From the NCBI GenBank assembly GCA_948470475.1, contig OX419342.1, positions 26,938,854 through 27,002,853 of the forward strand: DNA of 64,000 bases, given 5' to 3'. This DNA is from Galaxea fascicularis. Taxonomy: Eukaryota > Cnidaria > Anthozoa > Scleractinia > Euphylliidae. The position numbers and the translations under genes were made by a program. Positions within the stretch are counted from its first letter, which is position 1. Every line of letters begins with the position of its first letter. Under the pieces are notes generated by a model. The model was not told the origin of the DNA and searched no databases. It saw only the letters and a program-made list of their open reading frames with translations. Below are positions 21,393 to 28,697 of this stretch, in pieces.

Positions 21393-22411
21393 CGTTGCCC
21401 AGCGATGGCGGAGGAGCTCAATTCGCGAGGGCCAATCGCAACAACAGTTACAAGGTGCAATTGCCCACCCCCTTGCAGTTCGGAGGCAAAGACTGGCAAG
21501 TGGGGTTGGCGAGCCTGTCGCTACCCCTTCGGAACGAATTTCGGTCCGCCCTGTTGCAAAAGTTTCCTTCGGGCACCCAACTGGCCTATCAACGGGGCTA
21601 CACGACCAAGGTGGATGCGCGCGGGACACGCAGTGTGGCCAACAACAACGTGAGGGCTGTGGTCACCGTGGACGACCTGTTGCAGGACGAGTCGGTGCAC
21701 GACGGGGTCTCTTTCATGCGGTCCCTCGTGTTCGAGTTGCAAAAGGGAATCGCCTACTATTTCAAGTACACGGAGAAAGACAGCACGGACCTCGAAGAAT
21801 GGAAGCATCCGGAAACCGATGCGGAGTACTTTCAAACCCTGCGTTGGACGGGTCCCACCACCTTGCAAATCGACGGCAGCGGATGCGAGCGCGCTTCCCA
21901 GAACATCACAGTGGGCTTTGCGTACGACTTGATGGTGTTGTTAGGAGGCATTGGCCCAAGCCACAGTTTTCCCGGACCCCAGATCCGTCAGATTCATTAC
22001 AAGTCCCCTCCCGCCAGCGACAAGATCAACACTCAGCCCATCGATGCGGCCACCATCCAGGGAGAGTGGGTCATTCTCACGCAACAACAGACCTGGGAGT
22101 TTACCAACTTGAATTGGGGTTGGTTCGAAAAGAGCTTCTTCACCCCCTCGCGCAGTCTGCGTGTCTACTGCAATGCGGGTCAGAGCACCATCGTGGGTGA
22201 ACGCATCACGGATCTCCTAAGAGAAGTCCACCTTTCCACCACGGACCGAAATGGGTACGCCTACTTCGAACCCACCCACGTGCAATACCTGCCGGTGCGT
22301 CAACCCTCGTTCGAGGTGATGGAAGTGCAAATCGCCGAGATGGCCGGTGCCTTGGCGCATCTGGGGGAGGGACCCTCCAACTTGACTTTGCATTTTCGCC
22401 AGCGTGTATAA
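21374..22411 (+). CDS. 345-aa virion-protein candidate, paralogue 2
   Basis: 345 aa from ATG 21374 (MEELYVTLPSD). Nine codons farther upstream are open only from a TTG. It shows the same motif order as the 18891 protein: YVTLPSD, then VQLPTPLQFGGKDWQVGLAS, later VGERITDLLREV, and a C-terminal LTLHFRQR. The identical length and motif spacing point to an old duplication now separated by the integrase gene. Probably a beta-rich minor capsid or spike component, by analogy with other Mavericks. It ends with TAA inside a TATAAAG box. Confidence 0.8.
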   Translation: MEELYVTLPSDGGGAQFARANRNNSYKVQLPTPLQFGGKDWQVGLASLSLPLRNEFRSALLQKFPSGTQLAYQRGYTTKVDARGTRSVANNNVRAVVTVDDLLQDESVHDGVSFMRSLVFELQKGIAYYFKYTEKDSTDLEEWKHPETDAEYFQTLRWTGPTTLQIDGSGCERASQNITVGFAYDLMVLLGGIGPSHSFPGPQIRQIHYKSPPASDKINTQPIDAATIQGEWVILTQQQTWEFTNLNWGWFEKSFFTPSRSLRVYCNAGQSTIVGERITDLLREVHLSTTDRNGYAYFEPTHVQYLPVRQPSFEVMEVQIAEMAGALAHLGEGPSNLTLHFRQRV

Positions 22412-22413
22412 AG
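22407..22413 (+). promoter_or_regulatory. TATAAAG box containing a stop codon
   Basis: TAA at 22409-22411 is the stop of the 345-aa gene. A stronger TATAAAAGG follows at 22460, so this one may be fortuitous. Confidence 0.35.
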
Positions 22414-22459
22414 AGAAGACAACCTTGTCGTGGTCTGTGCGGACAATCCAGTCGACGTG

Positions 22460-22468
22460 TATAAAAGG
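22460..22468 (+). promoter_or_regulatory. TATA box of the 72-aa basic protein gene
   Basis: TATAAAAGG, 34 bp before ATG 22502. The matching box in element B is TATAAAAGG rc near 55770. Confidence 0.7.
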
Positions 22469-22501
22469 ACACCCCCTAGCGTCCGAGGCATTTTGCGAGT
22501 C

Positions 22502-22720
22502 ATGCGAGGAGGCAGTCTGACACGGTACACCCCCACGTCGCAAGACGGTTCGGGGCTTTTCAGTCGGTTTGTCGGACCCGTGCTCGAAAGGGGGGGTCAA
22601 GTCGTCGCCAGAAAGGTACAAAAGCACGTGAAGAGGGCCTTGAAACGCAAAGCTGACGAAGTCCTCGACAGAGTGAGTAAACGCGTCAAGCACAGTGTGC
22701 ACGATATCTTGGGACCCTGA
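22502..22720 (+). CDS. 72-aa basic protein, possible core protein
   Basis: 72 aa, starting MRGGSLTRYTP. The second half is Lys/Arg-rich with a helical pattern (KVQKHVKRALKRKADEVLDR). The start follows a TATA box by 34 bp and is conserved in B, where the 72 residues appear identical. The composition suggests DNA binding in the virion or a minor structural role. No family assignment is made. Confidence 0.7.
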   Translation: MRGGSLTRYTPTSQDGSGLFSRFVGPVLERGGQVVARKVQKHVKRALKRKADEVLDRVSKRVKHSVHDILGP

Positions 22721-22722
22721 AG

Positions 22723-22914
22723 ATGGTCAAGCGGCGCATCGTCATGACACCCATGCCCTCGAGGGGGCTTCAACGGCACGGTCTGAAAGGCGTGGCGCCT
22801 CAAGTCGGGGGACGGATTTGGCCGGGGGCTCCTGACATGGTGCCTTCCTGGACACGCGCGTATATAAAAGAGATGCACAAGCGACCACGGCAAAGGCGAC
22901 GAAGACGCCGGTGA
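22723..22914 (+). CDS. 63-aa basic protein with Arg-rich tail
   Basis: Begins two bases after the previous stop and ends six bases before the capsid ATG, so it is part of a tight cluster. It starts MVKRRIVMTPMPSRG and ends in a run of arginines (RPRQRRRRRR). Length and start are conserved in element B with few changes. The capsid gene's TATA box lies inside its coding sequence. Probably a nucleic-acid-binding virion component. The function is inferred from composition only. Confidence 0.65.
   Translation: MVKRRIVMTPMPSRGLQRHGLKGVAPQVGGRIWPGAPDMVPSWTRAYIKEMHKRPRQRRRRRR
22863..22870 (+). promoter_or_regulatory. TATA box of the major capsid gene
   Basis: TATAAAAG inside the 3' end of the 63-aa gene, 49 bp before ATG 22920. 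The element B copy is conserved. Confidence 0.7.
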
Positions 22915-22919
22915 GCACG

Positions 22920-24302
22920 ATGAGTGAGGGAAGGACACCTGCCGCCACCACCTGGCATCCCACCATGCAAATCTTCGACGTACCCCCGACGGATACTTCC
23001 TACGAAAAGTATCGCATGGTGTTGGTGAAAGCGGACAGCGGAGGCATTCAACCCATGCAATTTGTCATGTCGGGCGTCAACGAGTACGTGGACTTGAATC
23101 GGAGTTACTTCGAAATGGAATTTCAAATGAAACAACACGATGGCAACAACGTGGCAGCCGCGGACAATCTGTTCCCCGCACAGAATTTATGCCACACCAT
23201 GATCAAACAATGCAGCGTCACCTTCAATGGCACGTTGATCAGTTCCCAGACGGACACCTACCCGTACAAAGCTTACTTTGAGACCCTCATCAACAACGAT
23301 CGCCTGGATGGAGAGAGCCTCTTGCCCTTGCAGGGTTTCCAACAAGATGGATTGGATGTGGCCACCCCTTTGACGGCCAACAACGTGGACGACGCGATCC
23401 CCCACGCCGACTACACGGCTCTCAGTGCCACGCAAAAAGCTGCCGTGAAGGCCATGAAGAGAGAACAAGGGCACTACACGGATGGGAAACGACGCACGCT
23501 GTACTTCAAGCCGCACTCGGAAGCCTTTTACATGGGTAAACCCTTGGTACCCTTTGTAGAAGTGGTGGTGCGTTTCTTCTTCCACGAACCAGCCTTCTTC
23601 CTCAACGGGGTGGCAGAGCAAGGCCGTTTGACGGACGCCGACATCAAAATCAAGTTTCACGTGTGTCAAGTGCAATTGTCGGACCCCCTCGCCAATACCT
23701 TACAATTACAAAGAAACGAGGGGTTTTATGCCAAGTACCCCTTGGTGCGTTCGGAGATTCGCACGTATGCCCTCCCTGCGGGTCAGACGGATTTTGACGA
23801 AGATCGCATCTTTCTCCACCGCGTGCCCGATCGGATGATTGTGGGGTTGTTGCACCAGAGCAGTTACAATGGCGACTACACGTACTCGCCGTTTGCCTTT
23901 CAACAGTTTGGGTTACAGTGGATCAAACAGTTTGTGGACGGCGAAGAGTATCCCTACGGCACGACCCTCGAATTGAATGCGAACGATGGCAACAAAGATC
24001 TCGTGGGGTATTTCCGCTTCGTGCAGGCCACCTCGGCTTGGAAAGAAAGGCGACCCAACCTGGTACGGCCCCAAGAGTGGGGGTACGGCAAGAATTGCAC
24101 CTTGTACGTCTTCGACAATGTGGCCAGTGGGGATGCCGACGGTAAAATTCTCAACCCGCAAAAAGAGGGCAACGTGCGCGTGCAATTTCACTTGAATGCC
24201 GGGTTGGCTCACGTCGCCACGGTGGTCATTTACGGCGAATTTGAGAACGTCATGCAAATCACCCATGACGGAGGCGTGTTGTACAATGCCTATGGCACAT
24301 AA
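22920..24302 (+). CDS. Major capsid protein candidate (double jelly-roll, hexon-like)
   Basis: 460 aa from ATG 22920. The nine open bases before it begin with GTG. The sequence belongs to the widespread metazoan Maverick proteins often labelled F54H12.2-like. Recognisable stretches are NEYVDLNRSYFEMEF (about 55-70), TYPYKAYFETLIN (about 113-126), a mid region LYFKPHSEAFYMGKPL, and a C-terminal VTVVIYGEFEN-like strand pattern. Beta-rich with no membrane segment or signal. It is placed next to the protease, as expected for a capsid operon. Major versus minor capsid is not certain without structure prediction. About ten residues differ from the copy in element B. It ends with TAA inside CATAAAAG. 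Confidence 0.75.
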   Translation: MSEGRTPAATTWHPTMQIFDVPPTDTSYEKYRMVLVKADSGGIQPMQFVMSGVNEYVDLNRSYFEMEFQMKQHDGNNVAAADNLFPAQNLCHTMIKQCSVTFNGTLISSQTDTYPYKAYFETLINNDRLDGESLLPLQGFQQDGLDVATPLTANNVDDAIPHADYTALSATQKAAVKAMKREQGHYTDGKRRTLYFKPHSEAFYMGKPLVPFVEVVVRFFFHEPAFFLNGVAEQGRLTDADIKIKFHVCQVQLSDPLANTLQLQRNEGFYAKYPLVRSEIRTYALPAGQTDFDEDRIFLHRVPDRMIVGLLHQSSYNGDYTYSPFAFQQFGLQWIKQFVDGEEYPYGTTLELNANDGNKDLVGYFRFVQATSAWKERRPNLVRPQEWGYGKNCTLYVFDNVASGDADGKILNPQKEGNVRVQFHLNAGLAHVATVVIYGEFENVMQITHDGGVLYNAYGT

Positions 24303-24305
24303 AAG
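24298..24305 (+). promoter_or_regulatory. TATA-like box with embedded stop codon, protease promoter
   Basis: CATAAAAG, in which TAA (24300-24302) ends the capsid frame. It lies 35 bp before the protease ATG. Confidence 0.6.
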
Positions 24306-24339
24306 AGCCATTAGAAGGCAGGCCTAGGTCAGTCCCACC

Positions 24340-24966
24340 ATGGAGTTGGTGCCCACCACGGACGAACAGTTGCGGCATTTGGCCGAAGACGACCCCCACC
24401 TTGGTCCTCATTTTGCCGGGGTCTTTCCCAGCGACCGACTGCCCCCTCGACCCACCCGAGACCGTGCGCAAGGGTATATCGTCAACGTGGACCCTCACGA
24501 TCGTCCCGGCAGTCATTGGATGGCCCTTTGGACGCCAGGCCCTGACGACGACGAAGAGGAGGACACCTGCTTGGTGATGGACAGTTTTGGGTTACCGTTG
24601 TGGCGTTACGGGGCGCCTGCCCTGGAAGACTGGTTGGAAAAGCATTGGTCCACCCTTCGTTTCAACGAGCGCAGTTTGCAAGCCATCGACAGCAACACGT
24701 GCGGTGCCTATGCCCTCCTGTTTTTGGTGCATTGCAGTCTGGGAGGCACGCTACAGACGTTTCAACAGTATTTTAGTCGTTACGATTTCGTGAAGAACGA
24801 CGCTCGCGCGGCTGCCTGGTTCAAGCGATTGGTGCGACGCGATTTGGCGTGGCATCGTTTGACGGGCCCCATTCGCCAGAGTAACCACGTGCCCGTGCGT
24901 CTGATGGACATGCTCATGACGATGACGGGGAACCCGGAAGGCCAAAACTACGATACCGTGTATTAG
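24340..24966 (+). CDS. Adenain-like cysteine protease
   Basis: 208 aa, intact, close to the usual length of adenovirus-type (C5/Ulp1-like) proteases. The catalytic residues can be read in the family order: His59 (GSHWMALW), Asp81 (VMDSFGLPLW), Gln114 and Cys121 (DSNTCGAYALLFLVH). It is expected to process capsid and core precursors during virion maturation. Candidate substrates are the small basic proteins at 26090 and 26622, which contain a GG-L site-like sequence. It is followed within 20 bp by a polyadenylation signal. Confidence 0.93.
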   Translation: MELVPTTDEQLRHLAEDDPHLGPHFAGVFPSDRLPPRPTRDRAQGYIVNVDPHDRPGSHWMALWTPGPDDDEEEDTCLVMDSFGLPLWRYGAPALEDWLEKHWSTLRFNERSLQAIDSNTCGAYALLFLVHCSLGGTLQTFQQYFSRYDFVKNDARAAAWFKRLVRRDLAWHRLTGPIRQSNHVPVRLMDMLMTMTGNPEGQNYDTVY

Positions 24967-24985
24967 CAACAACGAGGTCGTTCTC

Positions 24986-24991
24986 AATAAA
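24986..24991 (+). terminator. Polyadenylation signal AATAAA after the protease
   Basis: AATAAA 20 bp after the protease stop. An equivalent TTAATAAAAC lies on the minus strand of element B (about 53238-53243). It separates an integrase/capsid transcription block from a packaging/core block. Confidence 0.7.
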
Positions 24992-25024
24992 ACATTTTAA
25001 AAAAAGCGGTGACTGTCCTTTGTC

Positions 25025-25034
25025 TATATAAAAG
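25025..25034 (+). promoter_or_regulatory. TATA box of the 112-aa gene
   Basis: TATATAAAAG followed by a G-run, 31 bp before ATG 25066. Confidence 0.75.
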
Positions 25035-25065
25035 GGGGGCGCACTCTTAGGGAAACCATATCAGT

Positions 25066-25404
25066 ATGGCCCAACGACGCCTCGACTTGCAACCTGTGAC
25101 GGGGCTCGTACCTCCGCGACTTACCTCGACGGTTCCCTTACCCAGTCAAGCCACGTGGATGGGTATGATGCAACGGTTGCAGGAACAATACGGTCCCGAA
25201 CCCGACCCACCTAAACGCGTGCGGAGCAAAAAGAAAAAGATCAAGATGGTCAAAGACACCGTGACGTTGGCCGAGGTCTTTCGTAAACTCCCCAAGCCCT
25301 TGAAGACGCAAAAGGTGCCTCTCACGGGGCGTCTGACGTTGAATTCCATGCTCAGACGTCTGAAAGCGGGCAGTATAAAAATCGACGCCTTGCTGTGGAG
25401 TTGA
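25066..25404 (+). CDS. Unknown 112-aa basic protein
   Basis: 112 aa. The N-terminal third is Pro/Leu-rich, followed by a Lys-rich patch (RVRSKKKKIKMVKD, about 53-66) that could act as a nuclear localisation signal. The C-terminus is LRRLKAGSIKIDALLW. No family was recognised. It sits directly before the packaging ATPase (6-bp gap). The ATPase TATA box (25374-25380) lies inside its last codons. Conserved at the same length in element B with two or three substitutions. Confidence 0.7.
   Translation: MAQRRLDLQPVTGLVPPRLTSTVPLPSQATWMGMMQRLQEQYGPEPDPPKRVRSKKKKIKMVKDTVTLAEVFRKLPKPLKTQKVPLTGRLTLNSMLRRLKAGSIKIDALLWS
25374..25380 (+). promoter_or_regulatory. TATA box of the packaging ATPase
   Basis: TATAAAA within the coding end of the 112-aa gene, 30 bp before ATG 25411. 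Confidence 0.65.
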
Positions 25405-25410
25405 ACAAAG

Positions 25411-26055
25411 ATGATTCGGACACCGAGTAGCCTGTTGGTGGTGGGACCCTCGGGGTGTGGCAAGACGGTATTTGTCACCAAACTCTTGAAAGCGCCTCAC
25501 CGGTACTTTTGCGACGTGGTGCCCAACGTCCACTATTGTTACGGGGTGTGGCAAGAGGGCTTTCTCCCGTTGGCTCGACTGGGGGTACACATGCACAAAG
25601 GCATACCCGAGAGCGATCAATTACAACGTTGGTTCGGTCGCACGAAAGGAGGGGTCTTGGTCCTCGACGATCTGATGGAGGAAGGGGGCAACGACAAACG
25701 CGTGTTGGATCTGTTCACCAAAGACTCGCACCATCGCAACATCACCGTGCTGTATCTCTGTCAAGACATGTTTCCCCCTGGCAAGTACGCCAAGACCATT
25801 TCGCGTAATGCGCATTACATCGTGGCCTTCAAGAGTCCTCGCGATCAGTTGGGGTTCACCAACCTCATCAGGCAAGCCTTTCCCAAACATTGGCCCGACG
25901 TGTTAGACGTCTACGACACGGTGACGGCCCGACCTTTTGGGTACGTCTTCTTGGATCTGCATCCGGCCTCCGACGATACGTACCGGGTCTTTTCGGACCT
26001 CTTGGAGGACGAAGGGTACACCCGTGCCTTTGCCAAGCCCCACCGTCCGACATAA
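25411..26055 (+). CDS. FtsK/HerA-type DNA-packaging ATPase
   Basis: 214 aa, intact. The Walker A motif GPSGCGKT (residues 12-19) is almost at the N-terminus, as in compact viral packaging ATPases. Walker B is GGVLVLDDLM (Asp86-Asp87). A polar sensor-like motif YLCQDMFPPGKYAKTISRN follows at about 112-130. It is expected to pump element DNA into capsids at the packaging vertex. Same length in element B, with one visible difference near residue 52. The stop TAA is within CATAAAAG. Confidence 0.93.
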   Translation: MIRTPSSLLVVGPSGCGKTVFVTKLLKAPHRYFCDVVPNVHYCYGVWQEGFLPLARLGVHMHKGIPESDQLQRWFGRTKGGVLVLDDLMEEGGNDKRVLDLFTKDSHHRNITVLYLCQDMFPPGKYAKTISRNAHYIVAFKSPRDQLGFTNLIRQAFPKHWPDVLDVYDTVTARPFGYVFLDLHPASDDTYRVFSDLLEDEGYTRAFAKPHRPT

Positions 26056-26058
26056 AAG
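26051..26058 (+). promoter_or_regulatory. TATA-like box with embedded stop codon (first core-like gene)
   Basis: CATAAAAG. TAA (26053-26055) is the ATPase stop. The next ATG is 32 bp on (26090). Confidence 0.6.
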
Positions 26059-26089
26059 GGAACGCACGGCCTACGAGAGGTCACTCAAC

Positions 26090-26356
26090 ATGCCCAAGCA
26101 AAGAGTGTCGCGACGACGGACGACTCGACGGCGACGTCACGAGGGGGGCCTGTTTCCTCTACTAGCCCTCCTTCCGGCGGCCATCGCGGCGGGCAAAGCG
26201 GCCGCTTTAGGAGCCGTCAGTGGTGCCGCGGGGTACGGCGCCAAAAAAGCCATTGAGGCAGCCACAAAAAGGAAAAAGAGGAGGATAACGAGCGTGACAA
26301 AACGAGGGAACACCGTGTTAACACGTTATTCTGACGGTTCTACCTCATTGCGATGA
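26090..26356 (+). CDS. Small basic core-like protein, copy 1
   Basis: 88 aa from ATG 26090. The Arg-rich N-terminus (MPKQRVSRRRTTRRRRHEGG) is followed by a hydrophobic Ala/Gly segment (LFPLLALLPAAIAAGKAAAL) and a basic tail. An Arg-rich head, a GG site and a hydrophobic segment are also the layout of the adenovirus pX/mu precursor, which adenain cleaves after GG. The similarity is architectural and the site here is imperfect. Probably a DNA-condensing core protein. A tandem paralogue follows at 26622. The element B copy (51930-52127) is cut short by a one-base deletion. Confidence 0.75.
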   Translation: MPKQRVSRRRTTRRRRHEGGLFPLLALLPAAIAAGKAAALGAVSGAAGYGAKKAIEAATKRKKRRITSVTKRGNTVLTRYSDGSTSLR

Positions 26357-26396
26357 AATCACTCCAACATTGTTACCGTCCTCGAAACCTCAGACC

Positions 26397-26572
26397 ATGG
26401 CCAAACGTGCGATGATGACAAAGAAGAAGACCACGTCGGCGGAGACGACCCTCCACTTAGCAAGGGGAAGATGCCTCGGGTGGTGCAGCCCAAAAAAAGC
26501 TTACGAGGTCATGCGCGACATGATTCGTGTTGTGAAAAACATCACGGTGCCTTTGCCAAGCCCCACCCTCCG
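26397..26572 (+). pseudogene. Partial copy of the MAKR basic-protein gene
   Basis: Starts ATGGCCAAACGTGCG like the gene at 26938 and keeps its middle (PKK, then EVMRD in a shifted frame) but breaks off near 26550 into sequence leading to the next core-like gene. It belongs to a tandem duplication of about 540 bp covering the core-like gene plus this one. An equivalent partial copy is present in element B (about 51645-51822), so the duplication predates the A/B split. Confidence 0.65.
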
Positions 26573-26573
26573 A

Positions 26574-26580
26574 CATAAAA
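26574..26580 (+). promoter_or_regulatory. TATA-like box of the second core-like gene
   Basis: CATAAAAAGGG, a duplicate of the box at 26051, 42 bp before ATG 26622. Confidence 0.55.
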
Positions 26581-26621
26581 AGGGAACGCACTGCCTACGA
26601 GAGGTCACTCAACAAGCGAGC

Positions 26622-26903
26622 ATGCCCAAGCAAAGAGTGTCGCGACGACGGACGACTCGACGGCGACGTCACAAGGGAGGCCTGTTTCCTCTACTAGCCC
26701 TCCTGCCTGCAGCCATCGCAGCGGGCAAAGCGGCTGCTGTAGGAGCCGTCAGTGGTGCCGCGGGGTACGGTGCCAAAAAAGCTCTGGAGGCCGCCACCAA
26801 AAAGCGGTACAATGCAAGCAGTGTAGAACGTGCTGCCATGAAACGACGGAGGTCTGGGTTGGTGCGTCATCCCGATGGTTCCACCTTTGCGTGGACGCGA
26901 TAA
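26622..26903 (+). CDS. Small basic core-like protein, copy 2
   Basis: 93 aa, nearly identical to copy 1 over its first 60 residues (MPKQRVSRRRTTRRRRHKGG, then the hydrophobic Ala/Gly segment). The tail differs (ERAAMKRRRSGLVRHPDG). It carries the same possible GG-L protease site. It is intact in both elements, unlike copy 1, so it is likely the functional gene. The stop TAA is embedded in GATAAAAG, the box for the next gene. Confidence 0.75.
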   Translation: MPKQRVSRRRTTRRRRHKGGLFPLLALLPAAIAAGKAAAVGAVSGAAGYGAKKALEAATKKRYNASSVERAAMKRRRSGLVRHPDGSTFAWTR

Positions 26904-26906
26904 AAG
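26899..26906 (+). promoter_or_regulatory. TATA-like box with embedded stop codon (MAKR gene)
   Basis: GATAAAAG. TAA (26901-26903) is the core-like gene's stop. The next ATG is 32 bp on (26938). Confidence 0.55.
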
Positions 26907-26937
26907 GGAAGGGACGCTGTCCTCGCAACCTCAGACC

Positions 26938-27241
26938 ATGGCCAAACGTGCGACGACGACAAAGAAGAAGACAACCACCTCTTCGACACCTCGGCGGAGA
27001 CGACCCTCCACTCAGCAAGGCGCCAAGATGCCTTGGGTGGTGGATCCCAAAAAAGCCTATGAGGTCACGCGCGACACGTGCCGTCAAAAACACGGACATG
27101 ACGAAGGTCAAACGGCAATACGACAGCATGAGAGCGGCCTGCCAGGGTCACAAAGCAAGAGGGGGCAAACAATCGTGGCTCCAATACGTTCGATCGCCAG
27201 GTTTCATCGCCAAGAAAGCCAGCCCTTGTTGCCTCATGTGA
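26938..27241 (+). pseudogene. MAKR basic protein gene, frameshifted in element A
   Basis: Element B has an intact 100-aa version (50979-51281): a Lys/Arg-rich head, PWVVDPKKAYEV, then a tail ending KKASPCCLM. In A about five bases are missing near 27075-27080 (GACACGTGCCGTC where B reads GACATGATTCGCGCCGTC). This shifts the frame, and the tail continues in another frame to 27241. Read without correction, the first part runs into the following gene, producing an artificial long frame. The product is probably lost or altered in A. Confidence 0.75.
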
Positions 27242-27279
27242 CCAAAAAAAGCCCTGGAAGCTGCCACAAGAAAAGAGGG

Positions 27280-27287
27280 TATAAAAG
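27280..27287 (+). promoter_or_regulatory. TATA box of the 105-aa gene
   Basis: TATAAAAG, 40 bp before ATG 27328. Conserved in element B near 50936-50943. Confidence 0.7.
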
Positions 27288-27327
27288 ACAACGTGGACCC
27301 TGGTCGACGCAGACGGTTCCCCTCGAG

Positions 27328-27645
27328 ATGAAACGTCTCAGACGTCAGTTGCCGTTTTTGGAAAGTCTGTTTCGAGATGCCCGCGGGCAATACCGTCACG
27401 ACCTCCTACGGCACGCCAACGCCGATCAGATCAATGCCATCAGCGAATTGGTGTTGAACACGTTGAAAGGGCATGCCAGGGTCACCCCGGACGTCGTGGC
27501 CCGGTTGAAAAGGCATAAAAAGGTCTTGCGCGAGTTAGCCAAGCGGAAAAATTCGGTGACCCGACGACGCGCTCTCTTGCTCCGACAAACGGGCAGTGGC
27601 TTATGGCGGGGACTGCAAGCGGTGTGTCGATGTCTCCAACGATGA
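27328..27645 (+). CDS. 105-aa basic helical protein of the Maverick core set
   Basis: 105 aa from ATG 27328. The helical, leucine-rich sequence with NADQINAISELVLNTLKG (about 34-51), then LKRHKKVLRELAKRK (about 62-76) and a closing hydrophobic LLLRQTGSGLWRGLQAVC, is a type I recognise from many cnidarian and other invertebrate Maverick elements, always without assigned function. It has no catalytic motif. The high positive charge and position among core-like genes suggest a virion core or DNA-associated role. Identical length in element B. Confidence 0.75.
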   Translation: MKRLRRQLPFLESLFRDARGQYRHDLLRHANADQINAISELVLNTLKGHARVTPDVVARLKRHKKVLRELAKRKNSVTRRRALLLRQTGSGLWRGLQAVCRCLQR

Positions 27646-27821
27646 GAGCTCCTGTGGCCTTGTTGCAAGCGGCCAAGGAAGAAAAAACAGTCGAGCCTTA
27701 GAATGTCCGGCCAACAAGAACCTATAAGAGGTGGCAACATGAGTGTTGTGAACTCAGACGACGCCTACTGTGCGACCCCTGTCGGTGAAGCACGTGTGAC
27801 CGGTCGCATCACCGTCTCGTC
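27646..27821. other. Intergenic spacer with weak TATA-like motif
   Basis: CTATAAGAG at 27722-27730 lies about 90 bp before ATG 27822. No open frame of interest. The corresponding spacer in element B (50435-50574) is shorter by a deletion of about 35 bp. Confidence 0.45.
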
Positions 27822-28697
27822 ATGGAAGAAATGTTGATCGTACCCAAACGCGAATTCGCTCCTTGGGTGGCTAAGCACAAGGCCGGTTTGTTGCAGAACC
27901 ATCTGTTAACCCATGCGGCCACCTTGGCGGCCAAAGAGGAACGGTTGTTGAAGGATCCCCACCTGTCGCCTGCCGCCAAACGCATGAAGTTGAAGCCCGT
28001 ATCGCGGGCCCTGCATCGAGCCACGAAAAAACTGCGAACCTTGGACGTTCCCGCAGCAGGCACGGCGGGGACAGCCGACGATGACGACGCCCCCGAAACG
28101 GACTTGGTGAGCAGTGCGTTCGACAAATGGATGCGACGCATGGTGAGAGTGGCCCAAAAAACGGAGGGGGGAACCCCCACAGGTAGGACCCCTGCCAAGA
28201 CAACGGTGAGCAAGGCCATAGGGACGGACGTGAAACCCAAAGTGCCAAGAAAACCCAAACGGTTGTTCAAAAAGGCAAAAGAAGAAGAAGAGGACGAGGA
28301 CTGGCCTCTCCCACCCCCTCCTTGGGTGGAAGTCAAAAAGGAAGAGGAAGACGACTGGTCCTTCCCACCCCCTCAGGAAGTGAAAGTGAAAAAGGAGGAG
28401 GAGGAGGAGGAAGAGCCTACTCGGAGCACCCCCTTTGATGCGTGGGACCTCGAACAGGGTAAACGCCGATTGAAAAAGACGCCCCAGATCGAGCGTCCAA
28501 GGGCCACGGGTGAGGATGATTTATGGGGGGCTGTCGCCAGGGCCATGGATAAAAGGCGACGGGCCATGGAGGAAACGTCGAAAACACCCTTGGCAGTGAG
28601 ACGGTTGAGAACCCAACCAGGGTGGGAAGATTGGGAGCAAGGAAAGCGCACGCGACGCCGACTCGATAAAGAGGACTACGATGAAGAGGACGAGTAA
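27822..28697 (+). CDS. Acidic/basic repeat protein, 291 aa, unknown
   Basis: 291 aa. The N-terminal helical domain (MEEMLIVPKREFAPWVAKHK, to about 75) may be the folded part. A Pro/Lys linker and repeats of a 19-residue unit (WPLPPPPWVEVKKEEEDD type) follow at about 160-200, then a basic C-terminus. A has two repeat units. Element B has three, so the unit number varies. No known domain was recognised. Its position before the PLA2-like gene and overlap with it by 17 bp suggest co-expression. A structural or scaffold role is speculative. Confidence 0.7.
   Translation: MEEMLIVPKREFAPWVAKHKAGLLQNHLLTHAATLAAKEERLLKDPHLSPAAKRMKLKPVSRALHRATKKLRTLDVPAAGTAGTADDDDAPETDLVSSAFDKWMRRMVRVAQKTEGGTPTGRTPAKTTVSKAIGTDVKPKVPRKPKRLFKKAKEEEEDEDWPLPPPPWVEVKKEEEDDWSFPPPQEVKVKKEEEEEEEPTRSTPFDAWDLEQGKRRLKKTPQIERPRATGEDDLWGAVARAMDKRRRAMEETSKTPLAVRRLRTQPGWEDWEQGKRTRRRLDKEDYDEEDE

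Noticed and set aside
26875..27645. 256-codon plus-strand frame
   Set aside because: Artificial fusion caused by a five-base deletion in the MAKR gene. The downstream 105-aa protein has its own TATA box and ATG at 27328.
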